NCBI RefSeq assembly: GCF_001444405.1
Contig: NZ_CP013187.1
Location: 248,001 to 312,000 of the forward strand
DNA from: Pseudoalteromonas phenolica
Lineage (GTDB): Bacteria; Pseudomonadota; Gammaproteobacteria; Enterobacterales; Alteromonadaceae
Length of the DNA: 64,000 nt
Direction of reading: 5' to 3'
Shown: piece after piece, positions 42,960 through 50,395 of the stretch
How positions within the stretch are numbered: position 1 is the stretch's first letter
How the letters are laid out: each line of letters begins with the position of its first letter
Position numbers and translations under genes: made by a program
Notes under the pieces: generated by a model
What the model saw: the letters and a program-made list of their open reading frames with translations, nothing else
Database searches by the model: none
Told to the model about the DNA's origin: nothing

Positions 42960-43196
42960 ATGTCTAAAGTCTGTCAAGTTACAGGTAAGCGCCCAGTGGT
43001 AGGTAACCACCGTTCACATGCGCGCAACGCTACTAAGCGTCGCTTCCTACCTAACCTACAAACACACCGTTTCTGGGTTGAAAGCGAAAAACGTTTTGTT
43101 ACTTTACGTACTACTACTAAAGGTATGCGTATTATCGATAAAAAAGGCATCGACGCGGTATTAGTAGATATCCGTGCTCGCGGCGAAAAAGTTTAA
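42960..43196 (+). CDS. rpmB: 50S ribosomal protein L28
   Basis: L28 is a 78-residue protein of the large ribosomal subunit. The sequence [29 protein letters not shown] is the family's N-terminal signature, and the length matches. GGAG precedes the ATG. It is followed 11 bases later by rpmG. Confidence 0.98.
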   Translation: MSKVCQVTGKRPVVGNHRSHARNATKRRFLPNLQTHRFWVESEKRFVTLRTTTKGMRIIDKKGIDAVLVDIRARGEKV

Positions 43197-43207
43197 GGAG
43201 CTGAATC

Positions 43208-43363
43208 ATGCGTGATAAGATCCGTTTAGTTTCAACTGCTGGTACTGGTTATTTCTACACTACCGACAAGAACAAGCGTAACATGCCTGAAAAAATGGAA
43301 ATCAAAAAGTACGATCCTAAAGTACGTAAGCACGTGATTTTCAAAGAAGCTAAAATCAAGTAA
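43208..43363 (+). CDS. rpmG: 50S ribosomal protein L33
   Basis: A 51-residue protein read from ATG 43208 to TAA 43363: it starts [19 protein letters not shown] and ends [10 protein letters not shown], as L33 does. The TxK-NKR...[11 protein letters not shown] core is conserved. This is the form without the zinc-binding cysteine pairs. AAGGAG sits before the start. Confidence 0.97.
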   Translation: MRDKIRLVSTAGTGYFYTTDKNKRNMPEKMEIKKYDPKVRKHVIFKEAKIK

Positions 43364-43384
43364 TTTTAGTTTTAAAGAATTCAA

Positions 43385-43412
43385 AGACCCAGCCTTGGCT
43401 GGGTTTTTTGTT
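43385..43412 (+). terminator. Rho-independent terminator of rpmBG
   Basis: ACCCAGC / GCTGGGT stem (43387-43393, 43398-43404) followed by TTTTTTG and further T's. Confidence 0.9.
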
Positions 43413-43438
43413 TTTAATAAAGCGAGTTTTTAGATTCT

Positions 43439-43472
43439 AAAAAAGCCATCTATACAAAGTATGATGGCTTTT
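43439..43472 (-). terminator. Rho-independent terminator of rsgA-psd
   Basis: AAAAGCCATC (43441-43450) pairs with GATGGCTTTT (43463-43472); the minus strand continues with T's. It lies about 35 bases after the psd stop. Confidence 0.85.
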
Positions 43473-43506
43473 CTGTTTATACCAATTGCCTAAAATTCAA
43501 TGAGTA

Positions 43507-44364
43507 TTATTTAATTGTTGCGAATGGCGTGCCCATGCGAGTCACTGTTTCAGGCTGCTCACTATCTAAGAAGTCAGCTTGATCTTTACCCCAAGCTAAA
43601 ATGACCGTTGAGCCGAGCTTAAAGCGGCCCATTTCATCGCCTTTCTTTAAGTGAATGGCTTTGTCGCCTTCAACTGGGTAATTCCAAGTCATTACATCAC
43701 GACCGGCAGGTGGTGTAACTGTACCCGACCAAATCGTTTCGATGCTTGCCACAATCGTTGCACCGACTAAAGTCATCGCAAGTGGACCCACTTTGGTATC
43801 GAAAATCGCTACGACACGTTCGTTACGTGCAAACAAGTTCGGCACGTTTCTCGCTGTGAGTGGATTAACTGAGAATAGATCGCCCGGCACATAAATCATT
43901 CTACGTAGCGTGCCATCAATTGGCATGTGGATGCGGTGGTAGTCTTTTGGTGCTAAATAAATACAGGCAAATTTACCACCCATAAACGGGTCTGCATCGT
44001 CTTTATCACCACCGTGCAAGTCTTGCACGCTGTAGTTGTGGCCTTTAGCTTGAATAAGTTGACCATCAACAATATCGCCTAATTGGCTGATAGCGCCATC
44101 TACTGGGTGAGTAATAATGCTCTCATCTTCTGTTAATGGACGAATGCCTGGTTTTAATGGGCGAGTGAAGAACTCATTAAAGGTTTTATAGTGCGCAGGA
44201 TCTTCGTAAAGTGCCTCGCTCATATCAATCTTGTACTGCTTGATAAACGCCTTAATCAAAGAAGTTGTCACGGAGCCTGCTTCCGCAGCAGCTAATTTAC
44301 CAACTAGGCGAGAGATCCCATGCTTAGGCATGGCGTATTGCATGGCAATTTTAAATTTATCCAT
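43507..44364 (-). CDS. psd: Phosphatidylserine decarboxylase
   Basis: Psd makes phosphatidylethanolamine, the main membrane lipid, from phosphatidylserine. The 285-residue proenzyme carries the self-cleavage motif LGST in [14 protein letters not shown] near 250, which creates the pyruvoyl group on the small subunit. [33 protein letters not shown] and the catalytic His/Asp neighbourhood are present. It lies 60 bases downstream of rsgA in the same direction, as in E. coli. Confidence 0.97.
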   Translation of the reverse strand: MDKFKIAMQYAMPKHGISRLVGKLAAAEAGSVTTSLIKAFIKQYKIDMSEALYEDPAHYKTFNEFFTRPLKPGIRPLTEDESIITHPVDGAISQLGDIVDGQLIQAKGHNYSVQDLHGGDKDDADPFMGGKFACIYLAPKDYHRIHMPIDGTLRRMIYVPGDLFSVNPLTARNVPNLFARNERVVAIFDTKVGPLAMTLVGATIVASIETIWSGTVTPPAGRDVMTWNYPVEGDKAIHLKKGDEMGRFKLGSTVILAWGKDQADFLDSEQPETVTRMGTPFATIK

Positions 44365-44424
44365 GGGGACTATAAATTCCTAAAAATAATTAGCGCAGAT
44401 ACTAACATATAAACTGTAAAATTT

Positions 44425-45483
44425 TTAAACTCTTGGCGCGCGAGCACCTGCGCGGCCATCAGCCATTGATTCGAGAATACGGTGATAGCTGTCAAAACGT
44501 AACTCGGTAATTTTACCCTGCTCAACGGCTTCTACCAAAATACACCCAGGGTCGTTAAGGTGTTTACAATCTCTAAAACGACAGCCGCCTATATACTCGC
44601 GGAATTCTTTAAAGCACCAAGTTACACGTTCAACATCTAGGTGCCATAGGCCAAACTCACGGATCCCCGGTGAATCAATCAGGTTTCCTCCACTAGGTAA
44701 GTGGTGTAATCGTGACACGGTTGTGGTGTGTTGACCTAGGCCGCTATTTTCAGACACTTCTTTGGTAAGAATATCAGCATTAGGGAGCACGGTATTGACC
44801 AGTGTAGATTTACCTACCCCTGATTGACCTACAAAGATGTTATTTTTACCCACTAATACTTGTTTCAGCGCGTCAATACCTTCGCCGGTTTTGGTGCTGA
44901 CAAGGTGAACTTTGTAACCTAATTCACGATAAATATCTAAAATTTCGTTAATGAACTCGAGACCTTCGTCATCGATCAAGTCGATTTTATTGAGCACTAA
45001 AATAGGCTCGATACCCATATCTTCACAAGCCACTAAATATCGGTCGATAATCTGTGGGGTGAATTCAGGTAAAATTGCAGACACCATCAAGATTTGGTCA
45101 ATGTTCGCTGCAACAACTTTAACGCCATCATAAAAATCAGGACGGGTAAGCTGTGAACGGCGCTCTTCAATGGCTTCGATAACTCCAGCTAAGTCGCCAT
45201 CACTGACTTTGGCACGACGAAAGAATACTTCATCACCGCACACTAGACCGCCAACTGTTCTGCGAATGTTACAGCGCAAAACTTCGCCATCGATGGTTTC
45301 TATATCGGCATGTTGGCCGAAACGGCTTATTACTATTGCGTTTTCAGTCGGACCTAAATTGTCGGTTTGCCACTGGGTATCTTGTTGCTCGCTATGCTGT
45401 TGTTTAGCTTTACGCAAGCGTTTTTGATGGTTGGCACTGATCCGACGGGATTGGCCTTTACTGAGTTTCTTTTGTTTTGCCAT
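44425..45483 (-). CDS. rsgA: Small ribosomal subunit biogenesis GTPase RsgA
   Basis: RsgA is a circularly permuted GTPase that tests the maturing 30S decoding site. The 352 residues start with a basic tail ([28 protein letters not shown]), then an OB-fold, then the permuted G motifs in the order G4 (LVLNKIDLI, near 160), G1 ([11 protein letters not shown], near 218) and G3 ([10 protein letters not shown]), and a zinc knuckle ([14 protein letters not shown]) at the C-terminal side. Divergent from orn. Confidence 0.96.
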   Translation of the reverse strand: MAKQKKLSKGQSRRISANHQKRLRKAKQQHSEQQDTQWQTDNLGPTENAIVISRFGQHADIETIDGEVLRCNIRRTVGGLVCGDEVFFRRAKVSDGDLAGVIEAIEERRSQLTRPDFYDGVKVVAANIDQILMVSAILPEFTPQIIDRYLVACEDMGIEPILVLNKIDLIDDEGLEFINEILDIYRELGYKVHLVSTKTGEGIDALKQVLVGKNNIFVGQSGVGKSTLVNTVLPNADILTKEVSENSGLGQHTTTVSRLHHLPSGGNLIDSPGIREFGLWHLDVERVTWCFKEFREYIGGCRFRDCKHLNDPGCILVEAVEQGKITELRFDSYHRILESMADGRAGARAPRV

Positions 45484-45685
45484 AGTTACTTAGCTTGTCA
45501 CTGATCAAAATTGCAATTAATAAAATTGCCTAAAATCACTCTGTTTACTTTGTGAGCATGGCTTAAATGGGCTATAACTCAATTAAATTAAGCGCTTTTA
45601 AAAAAAAAGCTTTAGGTAAACAAGTGAAGCTAATATGATATATCTAATTGCATTGGATCTAAAGGAAGTACCGCTAAGGTAGTTT

Positions 45686-46231
45686 ATGTCTTTTAATGAA
45701 TCAAATTTGATCTGGCTAGATCTTGAAATGACGGGCTTAGAGCCTAAAACAGATAAAATCTTAGAAATTGCTACAGTTATTACTGATGGTGATTTAAATG
45801 TATTAGCTGAAGGCCCTGTTATTGCTATTCATCAAAGCGATGAGTTGTTAGATAACATGGACGAATGGTGTACCAATCAACACGGTCGTTCAGGTTTGAC
45901 AGCACGCTGTAAGGCCAGTAAGTTCACTGAAGACGATGCCATTGCACAAACTTTAGAGTTTTTAAAAGAGTGGGTACCACCAGGCAGTTCGCCTATGTGT
46001 GGCAATTCAATTGGTCAAGACCGCCGCTTTTTAAATAAGTATATGCCTGAACTTGAGGCTTACTTTCACTATCGCAACCTAGATGTGAGTACAGTGAAAG
46101 AGCTAGCTCGTCGTTGGAAACCAGAATTACTAGGTCAAGTTAAAAAGAAAAGCTCACACCTTGCACTAGACGACATAAAAGATTCAATAATGGAATTAAA
46201 GGTTTATAAAGAAAAGTTCTTTAATCTTTAA
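45686..46231 (+). CDS. orn: Oligoribonuclease
   Basis: Orn degrades 2-5 nt RNAs, including pGpG from cyclic di-GMP breakdown, and is often essential. The 181 residues show the DEDDh exonuclease motifs: [11 protein letters not shown] (Asp, Glu), [11 protein letters not shown] (Asp) and [11 protein letters not shown] (His, Asp). The gene is divergent from rsgA across about 200 bases and followed by tRNA-Gly genes, the same order as in E. coli. Confidence 0.97.
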   Translation: MSFNESNLIWLDLEMTGLEPKTDKILEIATVITDGDLNVLAEGPVIAIHQSDELLDNMDEWCTNQHGRSGLTARCKASKFTEDDAIAQTLEFLKEWVPPGSSPMCGNSIGQDRRFLNKYMPELEAYFHYRNLDVSTVKELARRWKPELLGQVKKKSSHLALDDIKDSIMELKVYKEKFFNL

Positions 46232-46238
46232 AAATTGC

Positions 46239-46266
46239 TTGCAAAGCACCTGCATTATTGTAGAAT
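46239..46266 (+). promoter_or_regulatory. Promoter of the tRNA-Gly cluster
   Basis: TTGCAA (46239-46244) and TAGAAT (46261-46266) are 16 bases apart, followed by a GC-rich discriminator (CCTGCCCCGC) typical of stringently controlled stable-RNA promoters. It starts only 8 bases after the orn stop. Confidence 0.65.
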
Positions 46267-46269
46267 CCT

Positions 46270-46310
46270 GCCCCGCTTAAGAGAGTAACTCTGCGGGGTT
46301 TGTTTTTTTA
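46270..46310 (+). terminator. Terminator of orn, overlapping the tRNA promoter start site
   Basis: CCCCGC (46271-46276) pairs with GCGGGG (46293-46298), with an inner AGAG/CTCT extension, then TTTGTTTTTTT. It lies at and just after the likely start of the tRNA transcript. Confidence 0.65.
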
Positions 46311-46343
46311 AAGCGCAGCAATTATATTGCTAAATATTGTGAT

Positions 46344-46391
46344 GCGGCACTAGCTCAGCTGCTTCAGGTAATAGACGCGACCTTTGCAATG
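46344..46391 (+). pseudogene. Truncated 5' copy of tRNA-Gly (first)
   Basis: The first 18 bases are identical to the 5' end of the downstream tRNA-Gly (acceptor strand plus start of the D arm). The D loop then has an insertion, the anticodon region is altered (GCGACCTTTGCAAT) and the whole 3' half is missing. It cannot fold as a tRNA. It is 78 bases before the intact gene. Confidence 0.75.
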
Positions 46392-46421
46392 TTACCTAAA
46401 ATATAGAGCTAACTATGGAAT

Positions 46422-46497
46422 GCGGCACTAGCTCAGCTGGTAGAGCGCGACCTTGCCAAGGTCGAGGTCACGAGTTCGAACCTCGTGTGCCGCTCCA
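46422..46497 (+). tRNA. tRNA-Gly (anticodon GCC), first copy
   Basis: A 76-base gene with 7-bp acceptor stem GCGGCAC / GTGCCGC, discriminator T, encoded CCA (46495-46497), D arm CTCAGCTGGTAGAG, anticodon stem-loop CGACC-TTGCCAA-GGTCG with GCC, and T arm CACGAG-TTCGAAC-CTCGTG. In E. coli three tRNA-Gly(GCC) genes (glyVXY) sit at the same place, downstream of orn. Confidence 0.97.
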
Positions 46498-46550
46498 ACT
46501 CCTCAAGTCTTGTTTACAAGCAAACTAGTTATATAAATAACTGTCATGAT

Positions 46551-46598
46551 GCGGCACTAGCTCAGCTGCGTCGGGTAATAGACGCGACCTTTGCGATA
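46551..46598 (+). pseudogene. Truncated 5' copy of tRNA-Gly (second)
   Basis: Nearly the same as the fragment at 46344, with a few substitutions (CTGCGTCGGG instead of CTGCTTCAGG in the D loop). It is 79 bases before the second intact tRNA-Gly and 207 bases from the first fragment, so fragment plus tRNA form a tandemly repeated unit. Confidence 0.75.
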
Positions 46599-46629
46599 TT
46601 ACAAACAAATCAAGAGCTAAATATGGAAT

Positions 46630-46705
46630 GCGGCACTAGCTCAGCTGGTAGAGCGCGACCTTGCCAAGGTCGAGGTCACGAGTTCGAACCTCGTGTGCCG
46701 CTCCA
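46630..46705 (+). tRNA. tRNA-Gly (anticodon GCC), second copy
   Basis: Identical over all 76 bases to the tRNA at 46422, including the encoded CCA (46703-46705). The intact genes are 208 bases apart, as expected for a tandem duplication. Confidence 0.97.
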
Positions 46706-46775
46706 ATCTTCTATTTCAAATATATCCTACTCACTTAGAATCTGATTAATAATTAGTCTTTTCTTGCTTTTTTCA

Positions 46776-46804
46776 TTGCTAAAACTCCCAACTCGACGTA
46801 GAAT
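46776..46804 (+). promoter_or_regulatory. Promoter of the rpsF operon
   Basis: TTGCTA (46776-46781) and TAGAAT (46799-46804) with a 17-base spacer, then an ACGCGC discriminator. The leader to rpsF is about 84 bases. Confidence 0.65.
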
Positions 46805-46834
46805 ACGCGCTCATTTCGGCTATCACATTTAGTT

Positions 46835-46870
46835 CCTTGCCTTCCCCCGACTGGCCGAAACGGGACAAGG
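46835..46870 (+). ncRNA. Probable S6:S18-binding leader of rpsF mRNA
   Basis: A hairpin closed by CCTTG (46835-46839) and CAAGG (46866-46870) contains CCCCCGACTGG and CCGAAACGG. CCG motifs in a bulge of a leader hairpin are the mark of the widespread S6:S18 autoregulatory element, which the S6-S18 protein pair binds to repress rpsF-rpsR translation. The assignment rests on position and motif, not on a covariance search. Confidence 0.5.
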
Positions 46871-46894
46871 CTATATTAACCGTAAGGAATATCC

Positions 46895-47236
46895 ATGCGT
46901 CATTACGAAATCGTATTCATGGTTCACCCAGATCAAAGTGAGCAAGTACCTGGTATGATCGAGCGTTATACTGGTTCTATCACTGAAGCTGGTGGTCAAA
47001 TTCACCGTCTAGAAGACTGGGGTCGTCGTCAACTGGCTTACCCAATCGAAAAGCTTCACAAAGCACACTATGTTCTAATGAACGTTGAAGCACCAACTGA
47101 AGTAATCAACGAGCTTGAAACTTCTTTCCGCTACAACGATGCAGTGCTACGTAACCTAGTTATGCGTACTAAAAACGCTGTAACTGAAGCGTCTCCTCTT
47201 GTTAAAGAAGAGAAAAAAGAAGCAGCTTCTGCTTAA
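46895..47236 (+). CDS. rpsF: 30S ribosomal protein S6
   Basis: S6 binds the 30S platform together with S18. The 113 residues start [25 protein letters not shown] and contain the central [23 protein letters not shown] and [14 protein letters not shown] motifs of the family. The C-terminal tail is short and charged ([11 protein letters not shown]). AAGGAA precedes the ATG. First gene of rpsF-priB-rpsR-rplI. Confidence 0.98.
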   Translation: MRHYEIVFMVHPDQSEQVPGMIERYTGSITEAGGQIHRLEDWGRRQLAYPIEKLHKAHYVLMNVEAPTEVINELETSFRYNDAVLRNLVMRTKNAVTEASPLVKEEKKEAASA

Positions 47237-47265
47237 TCGTTATTGAATCTGGATTGATTAAATAG

Positions 47266-47589
47266 GTGACACAGCCAGATCTGTATACAAATCAATATGT
47301 GCTCTCGGGTACGGTTTGTAAAACACCCAAATTTAGTCAAAGCCCAGCTGGTATTCCACATTGCACGTTTGTTGTTGAACACAAATCAATGCAAGTCGAA
47401 GCCGAACTAAATAGAAATAGTTATGTTCGTCTAAGTGTGGTTGCAAGCGGTGCACAATTACAGAATCAAACACAGCATTTATACGTTGGGCAGGCAATAC
47501 AAGTACGCGGTTTTTTAAATCGTCACGAAAACCGAAATGGTTTAAGTCAACTTGTTTTACATGCACAACATATTGAAAGAATTAATTGA
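47266..47589 (+). CDS. priB: Primosomal replication protein N (PriB)
   Basis: PriB is an SSB-like dimer that helps PriA reload the replisome at stalled forks. The 107 residues have the OB-fold with [31 protein letters not shown], very close in pattern to E. coli PriB, and end [16 protein letters not shown]. The start is GTG at 47266; it gives a 7-residue extension compared with the E. coli protein, and a later GTG (near 47299) cannot be excluded. It lies between rpsF and rpsR as usual. Confidence 0.93.
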   Translation: MTQPDLYTNQYVLSGTVCKTPKFSQSPAGIPHCTFVVEHKSMQVEAELNRNSYVRLSVVASGAQLQNQTQHLYVGQAIQVRGFLNRHENRNGLSQLVLHAQHIERIN

Positions 47590-47600
47590 GGAAATTACTC

Positions 47601-47828
47601 ATGGCACGTTATTTCAGACGTCGTAAGTTCTGCCGTTTCAAAGCGGAAGGCGTACAACAAATCGATTACAAAGATCTAGCTACTCTTAAAAACTATGTAA
47701 CTGAAAGTGGCAAAATCGTACCTAGCCGTATCACAGGTACTAGCGCTAAATACCAGCGCCAGCTAGCAACAGCTATCAAGCGTGCTCGCTACTTAGCCCT
47801 TCTTCCATACACTGACTTACATAAGTAA
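47601..47828 (+). CDS. rpsR: 30S ribosomal protein S18
   Basis: A 75-residue protein, [33 protein letters not shown]..., ending [14 protein letters not shown], full length for S18. The start at 47601 has GAGGAA upstream; the frame is open five codons further back, which is not used. It pairs with S6 on the ribosome and in the proposed leader regulation. Confidence 0.98.
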   Translation: MARYFRRRKFCRFKAEGVQQIDYKDLATLKNYVTESGKIVPSRITGTSAKYQRQLATAIKRARYLALLPYTDLHK

Positions 47829-47864
47829 GCAGCGGATTAACTCGTTTTTAAAAGGTGTAGAAAC

Positions 47865-48317
47865 ATGCAAGTTATTCTACTAGACAAGATCGCAAACCTT
47901 GGTAACTTAGGTGACCAAGTTGCAGTTAAATCTGGCTTCGCTCGTAACTTCTTATTCCCTAAAGGTAAAGCAGTTCCAGCGACTAAAGCTAACATCGAAA
48001 CTTTTGAAGCTCGTCGCGCTGAATTAGAAGCGAAGATTGCTGAAGAACTAACAGCTGCTCAAGCACGCGCTGAGAAGCTAGAAGCATTAGCTGAAGTTAC
48101 TCTAGTATCTAAAGCTGGTGACGAAGGTAAGCTATTCGGTTCTATCGGTACTCGTGACATCGCTGACGCTATCTCAGCTGTTGGTGTTGAAGTTGCTAAG
48201 TCAGAAGTTCGTCTACCTCTAGGTACTATCCGTGAGACTGGTGAATTTGACGTTGCAATCGCTGTACACTCAGACGTAACTGCTACTATCAAAGTAATCG
48301 TTATTGCTGAAGCTTAA
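47865..48317 (+). CDS. rplI: 50S ribosomal protein L9
   Basis: L9 is an elongated 150-residue protein at the base of the L1 stalk. The N-terminal domain [40 protein letters not shown] is the family signature; a long connecting helix (Ala/Glu-rich, about 40-75) and the C-terminal domain follow. Last gene of its operon. Confidence 0.98.
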   Translation: MQVILLDKIANLGNLGDQVAVKSGFARNFLFPKGKAVPATKANIETFEARRAELEAKIAEELTAAQARAEKLEALAEVTLVSKAGDEGKLFGSIGTRDIADAISAVGVEVAKSEVRLPLGTIRETGEFDVAIAVHSDVTATIKVIVIAEA

Positions 48318-48333
48318 TCTTTGATTAAGTTTT

Positions 48334-48364
48334 AAAAAACCGCGTGTTATGCACGCGGTTTTTA
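48334..48364 (+). terminator. Rho-independent terminator of the rpsF operon
   Basis: CCGCGTG / CACGCGG stem (48340-48346, 48352-48358) with A's before and TTTTT after. Confidence 0.92.
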
Positions 48365-48508
48365 TATAAAAATAAAAAACTATCAAACTCTCTCTTCGTT
48401 TAAACATCTCACGGATCTGAGCAAACGGTACACTGTGTAACTACATGTAATCCGTTCCTTTTTCAAAAACATATATTATGTGGTATTTTAACTGCGGGTT
48501 TTGTCATA

Positions 48509-48543
48509 CCTAATAACAAGTTAAGCTTTTGTTTCTTGTTAGG
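48509..48543 (+). promoter_or_regulatory. Hairpin in the leader of the pilin operon
   Basis: CCTAATAACAAG (48509-48520) pairs with CTTGTTAGG (48535-48543) around a 14-base loop, with a bulge, and is followed by TTTGTGTT. It lies 43 bases before pilE. It may be an attenuator or an operator. The 268-base gap from rplI to pilE holds nothing else I can support. Confidence 0.3.
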
Positions 48544-48585
48544 TTTGTGTTAAAAATGACAGCGCTGTTTTGTTTTGGGTAGAGT

Positions 48586-49011
48586 ATGAATTCTAGAGTA
48601 AATACAAAAGGTTTTACGCTTATTGAGCTGCTAATTGTTGTCGCAATTATTGCGATTACTACGACTTTAGCGTATCCGTCTTATCAAAGATATATACAAG
48701 ATGGGCATCGTTCAGATGCACAGCAATCAATGCTGCAAACAGCGGCAATTTTAGAACGTATTTACTCAAGAAATGGTGGTTATCCAGATAGCGAACTGTT
48801 TAATGATTTGCCAAATTCAGCAGTTTATGATTTCACCTATCGGCACACTAACAAGCCAGCAGGTGCAGCAAACTTCAGAAGTTTGGGGTTTGTGTTAAGT
48901 GCAAGACCAAAAGCGGGAAGTGTACAAACGACTGACAGATGTGGTGATCTATCAATCAATCAGGCTGGTCAAACGACTGCTAGTGGGAACGGTAATGATT
49001 GCTGGAAATAA
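48586..49011 (+). CDS. pilE: Type IV minor pilin, PilE-like
   Basis: A 141-residue prepilin. After a short basic leader, the cut site KG/FTLIELLIVVAIIAITTTLAYPSYQRYI shows the prepilin-peptidase motif with Phe+1 and Glu+5 and the N-terminal helix. The Cys pair near the end (DRCGDLS...NDCWK) forms the D-region of PilE-type minor pilins. It is the first of five pilin genes that read in the same direction with overlaps, and would be part of the priming complex at the pilus tip or base. Confidence 0.9.
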   Translation: MNSRVNTKGFTLIELLIVVAIIAITTTLAYPSYQRYIQDGHRSDAQQSMLQTAAILERIYSRNGGYPDSELFNDLPNSAVYDFTYRHTNKPAGAANFRSLGFVLSARPKAGSVQTTDRCGDLSINQAGQTTASGNGNDCWK

Positions 49012-49459
49012 GCAAAAGTCTCATGGCTTTACTATGATTGAATTATTAATCACGCTTGGCCTTGTGAGTATTTTAGCCATGCTTGCAGCTCCTTCATTCG
49101 CACAGTTTATAAAGCAAGAGCGCCTGACTAAAACAGCTAATCAATTAAATGCAATATATCGATATGCGAGAAGTGAGGCAGTAAAGCGAGCACAGACAGT
49201 GATCCTCACCAAACAAGACAACTCCTGGTTAGTAGAAATTGAAGTGCCAGATGGTAGAGAGGTTTTAAGGCAATTTGATTCAATCTACCCAACAGTTAAC
49301 GCAGATCTGGTTGATCGTATGATACGTTCGACTGGCGAGCTGAATTTACAAAGCAATATTTTAATCACTGATAACGATAGAAATACTAAAGATTATCGTT
49401 TGTGTATTCTACAAAGCGGTCAAAGTTGGTTAGGTAAGGCAGAAGAAAATTGCGCGTAA
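48995..49459 (+). CDS. fimT: GspH/FimT family minor pseudopilin
   Basis: A 154-residue protein with the prepilin motif HG/FTMIELLITLGLVSILAMLAAPSF and the FimT/GspH region NQLNAIYRYARSEAVKRAQTVIL. FimT-type pilins prime pilus assembly, and in some species bind DNA during uptake. The frame is open far upstream within pilE, but ATG 48995 gives a normal short leader (MIAGNKQKSHG) with GGGAAC before it. It overlaps pilE by 17 bases. Confidence 0.88.
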   Translation: MIAGNKQKSHGFTMIELLITLGLVSILAMLAAPSFAQFIKQERLTKTANQLNAIYRYARSEAVKRAQTVILTKQDNSWLVEIEVPDGREVLRQFDSIYPTVNADLVDRMIRSTGELNLQSNILITDNDRNTKDYRLCILQSGQSWLGKAEENCA

Positions 49460-49875
49460 ATGCAGGCTTTTCATTGCTAGAAGTACTGGTTTCAATGTTT
49501 ATTGCGAGCATTGCTTTAATTGGTCTGGGTGTTACCCAGCTTAAGTCATTGCAGTTCGCTAATAATAGCTTTGATTATACGGTTTCTTTGGTACAGGCAC
49601 AGAATGCTATTGAGCGTATGTGGCCAGAACTTTGTGAAATACAACATAGCTCCCCATCAAAATTTACCGAGCAAGCATTTAGGGAGTCGTTACAGCCACC
49701 TAACAGCTTATCTTTTAGGTATGTGTTAACACTGCCAGAAAATTACAGTGCTGAGATGCAAATGACAGTGGCTTGGCAAGATTTGCGTGTGCCAGAGGAA
49801 GCAGAAAAACAATTGCTTAATCAGGTTACATTGAATGCAAGTTTCGTAGAGGTACCGAATGTGTGTAACACATAA
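49450..49875 (+). CDS. pilV: Type IV minor pilin PilV-like
   Basis: A 141-residue prepilin with motif NAG/FSLLEVLVSMFIASIALIGLGVTQLKSLQ, typical of PilV (GFSLLEVLVA). The start appears to be TTG at 49450, within the 3' end of fimT; no ATG or GTG in frame gives a leader, so a rare start codon is used. AGAAGA is the likely ribosome site. It overlaps fimT by 10 bases and pilW by 17 bases, which points to coupled translation and fixed stoichiometry. Confidence 0.86.
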   Translation: MRVNAGFSLLEVLVSMFIASIALIGLGVTQLKSLQFANNSFDYTVSLVQAQNAIERMWPELCEIQHSSPSKFTEQAFRESLQPPNSLSFRYVLTLPENYSAEMQMTVAWQDLRVPEEAEKQLLNQVTLNASFVEVPNVCNT

Positions 49876-50395
49876 AGCGAGACAATCGGGTTATACCTTA
49901 CTTGAGATGTTGGTTGCGATGGCAGTCGGGTTATTTTTACTGGCAGGGGTTGCCATGTCTTATTCAGCGATAAAAAGCACGGTGAGAATGACGCAAGAGT
50001 TATCAGATGCACAAGAGGTGATCCGTTATACCAGCCAAGTATTTACGCGAAGTGTTAAGCAGACGAACAGTGAGCCCGTTATTAGCGCAGCTCCTTTAAG
50101 CATTCAATTTCAGCAACTTGCCAATGTACTATCTTGCCAAGGTACGACCCCAGCTGTGGATTACATTGAAACGTATGCGCTTGAAAACGGTTTTTTAACC
50201 TGTGACATTGGCGATGGTAACGGTGCAGTACAACTACTCAAGGGTATAGAAGCCATTAACTTTGCATATGATAATCATCTAGTCAGCGTGACTGTCAAAC
50301 CGATGAATATGCCAAGTCATTTTGGAGATGGGTTGCAAATAGATATTGCCACGACACAACTCATTCTGCTTGAAGCTTTTAAGGAAAGCGTGTGA
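49859..50395 (+). CDS. pilW: Type IV minor pilin PilW-like
   Basis: A 178-residue prepilin with motif QSG/YTLLEMLVAMAVGLFLLAGVAMSYSAIK; Tyr at +1 and Glu at +5. It is shorter than PilW of Pseudomonas (about 270 residues). C-terminal half has Cys in LSCQGTT and LTCDIGD, likely one disulfide. AGAGGT precedes the ATG. Its stop TGA overlaps the GTG of the next gene. Confidence 0.82.
   Translation: MCVTHKARQSGYTLLEMLVAMAVGLFLLAGVAMSYSAIKSTVRMTQELSDAQEVIRYTSQVFTRSVKQTNSEPVISAAPLSIQFQQLANVLSCQGTTPAVDYIETYALENGFLTCDIGDGNGAVQLLKGIEAINFAYDNHLVSVTVKPMNMPSHFGDGLQIDIATTQLILLEAFKESV

Noticed and set aside
43478..43510. A further copy of the ATACCAAT repeat at the psd terminator
   Set aside because: Only ATACCAATTGCC is present, with no matching inverted arm; too short to call.
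46485..46745. An open frame of 86 codons across the tRNA-Gly region
   Set aside because: It runs through the second broken and the second intact tRNA gene, has no ribosome site and no family likeness; it is a chance frame.
48480..48500. A sigma-54 promoter before pilE
   Set aside because: TGGTATTTTAACTGC has the GG-N10-GC spacing but differs from the consensus at several key positions (TGGCAC, TTGC).
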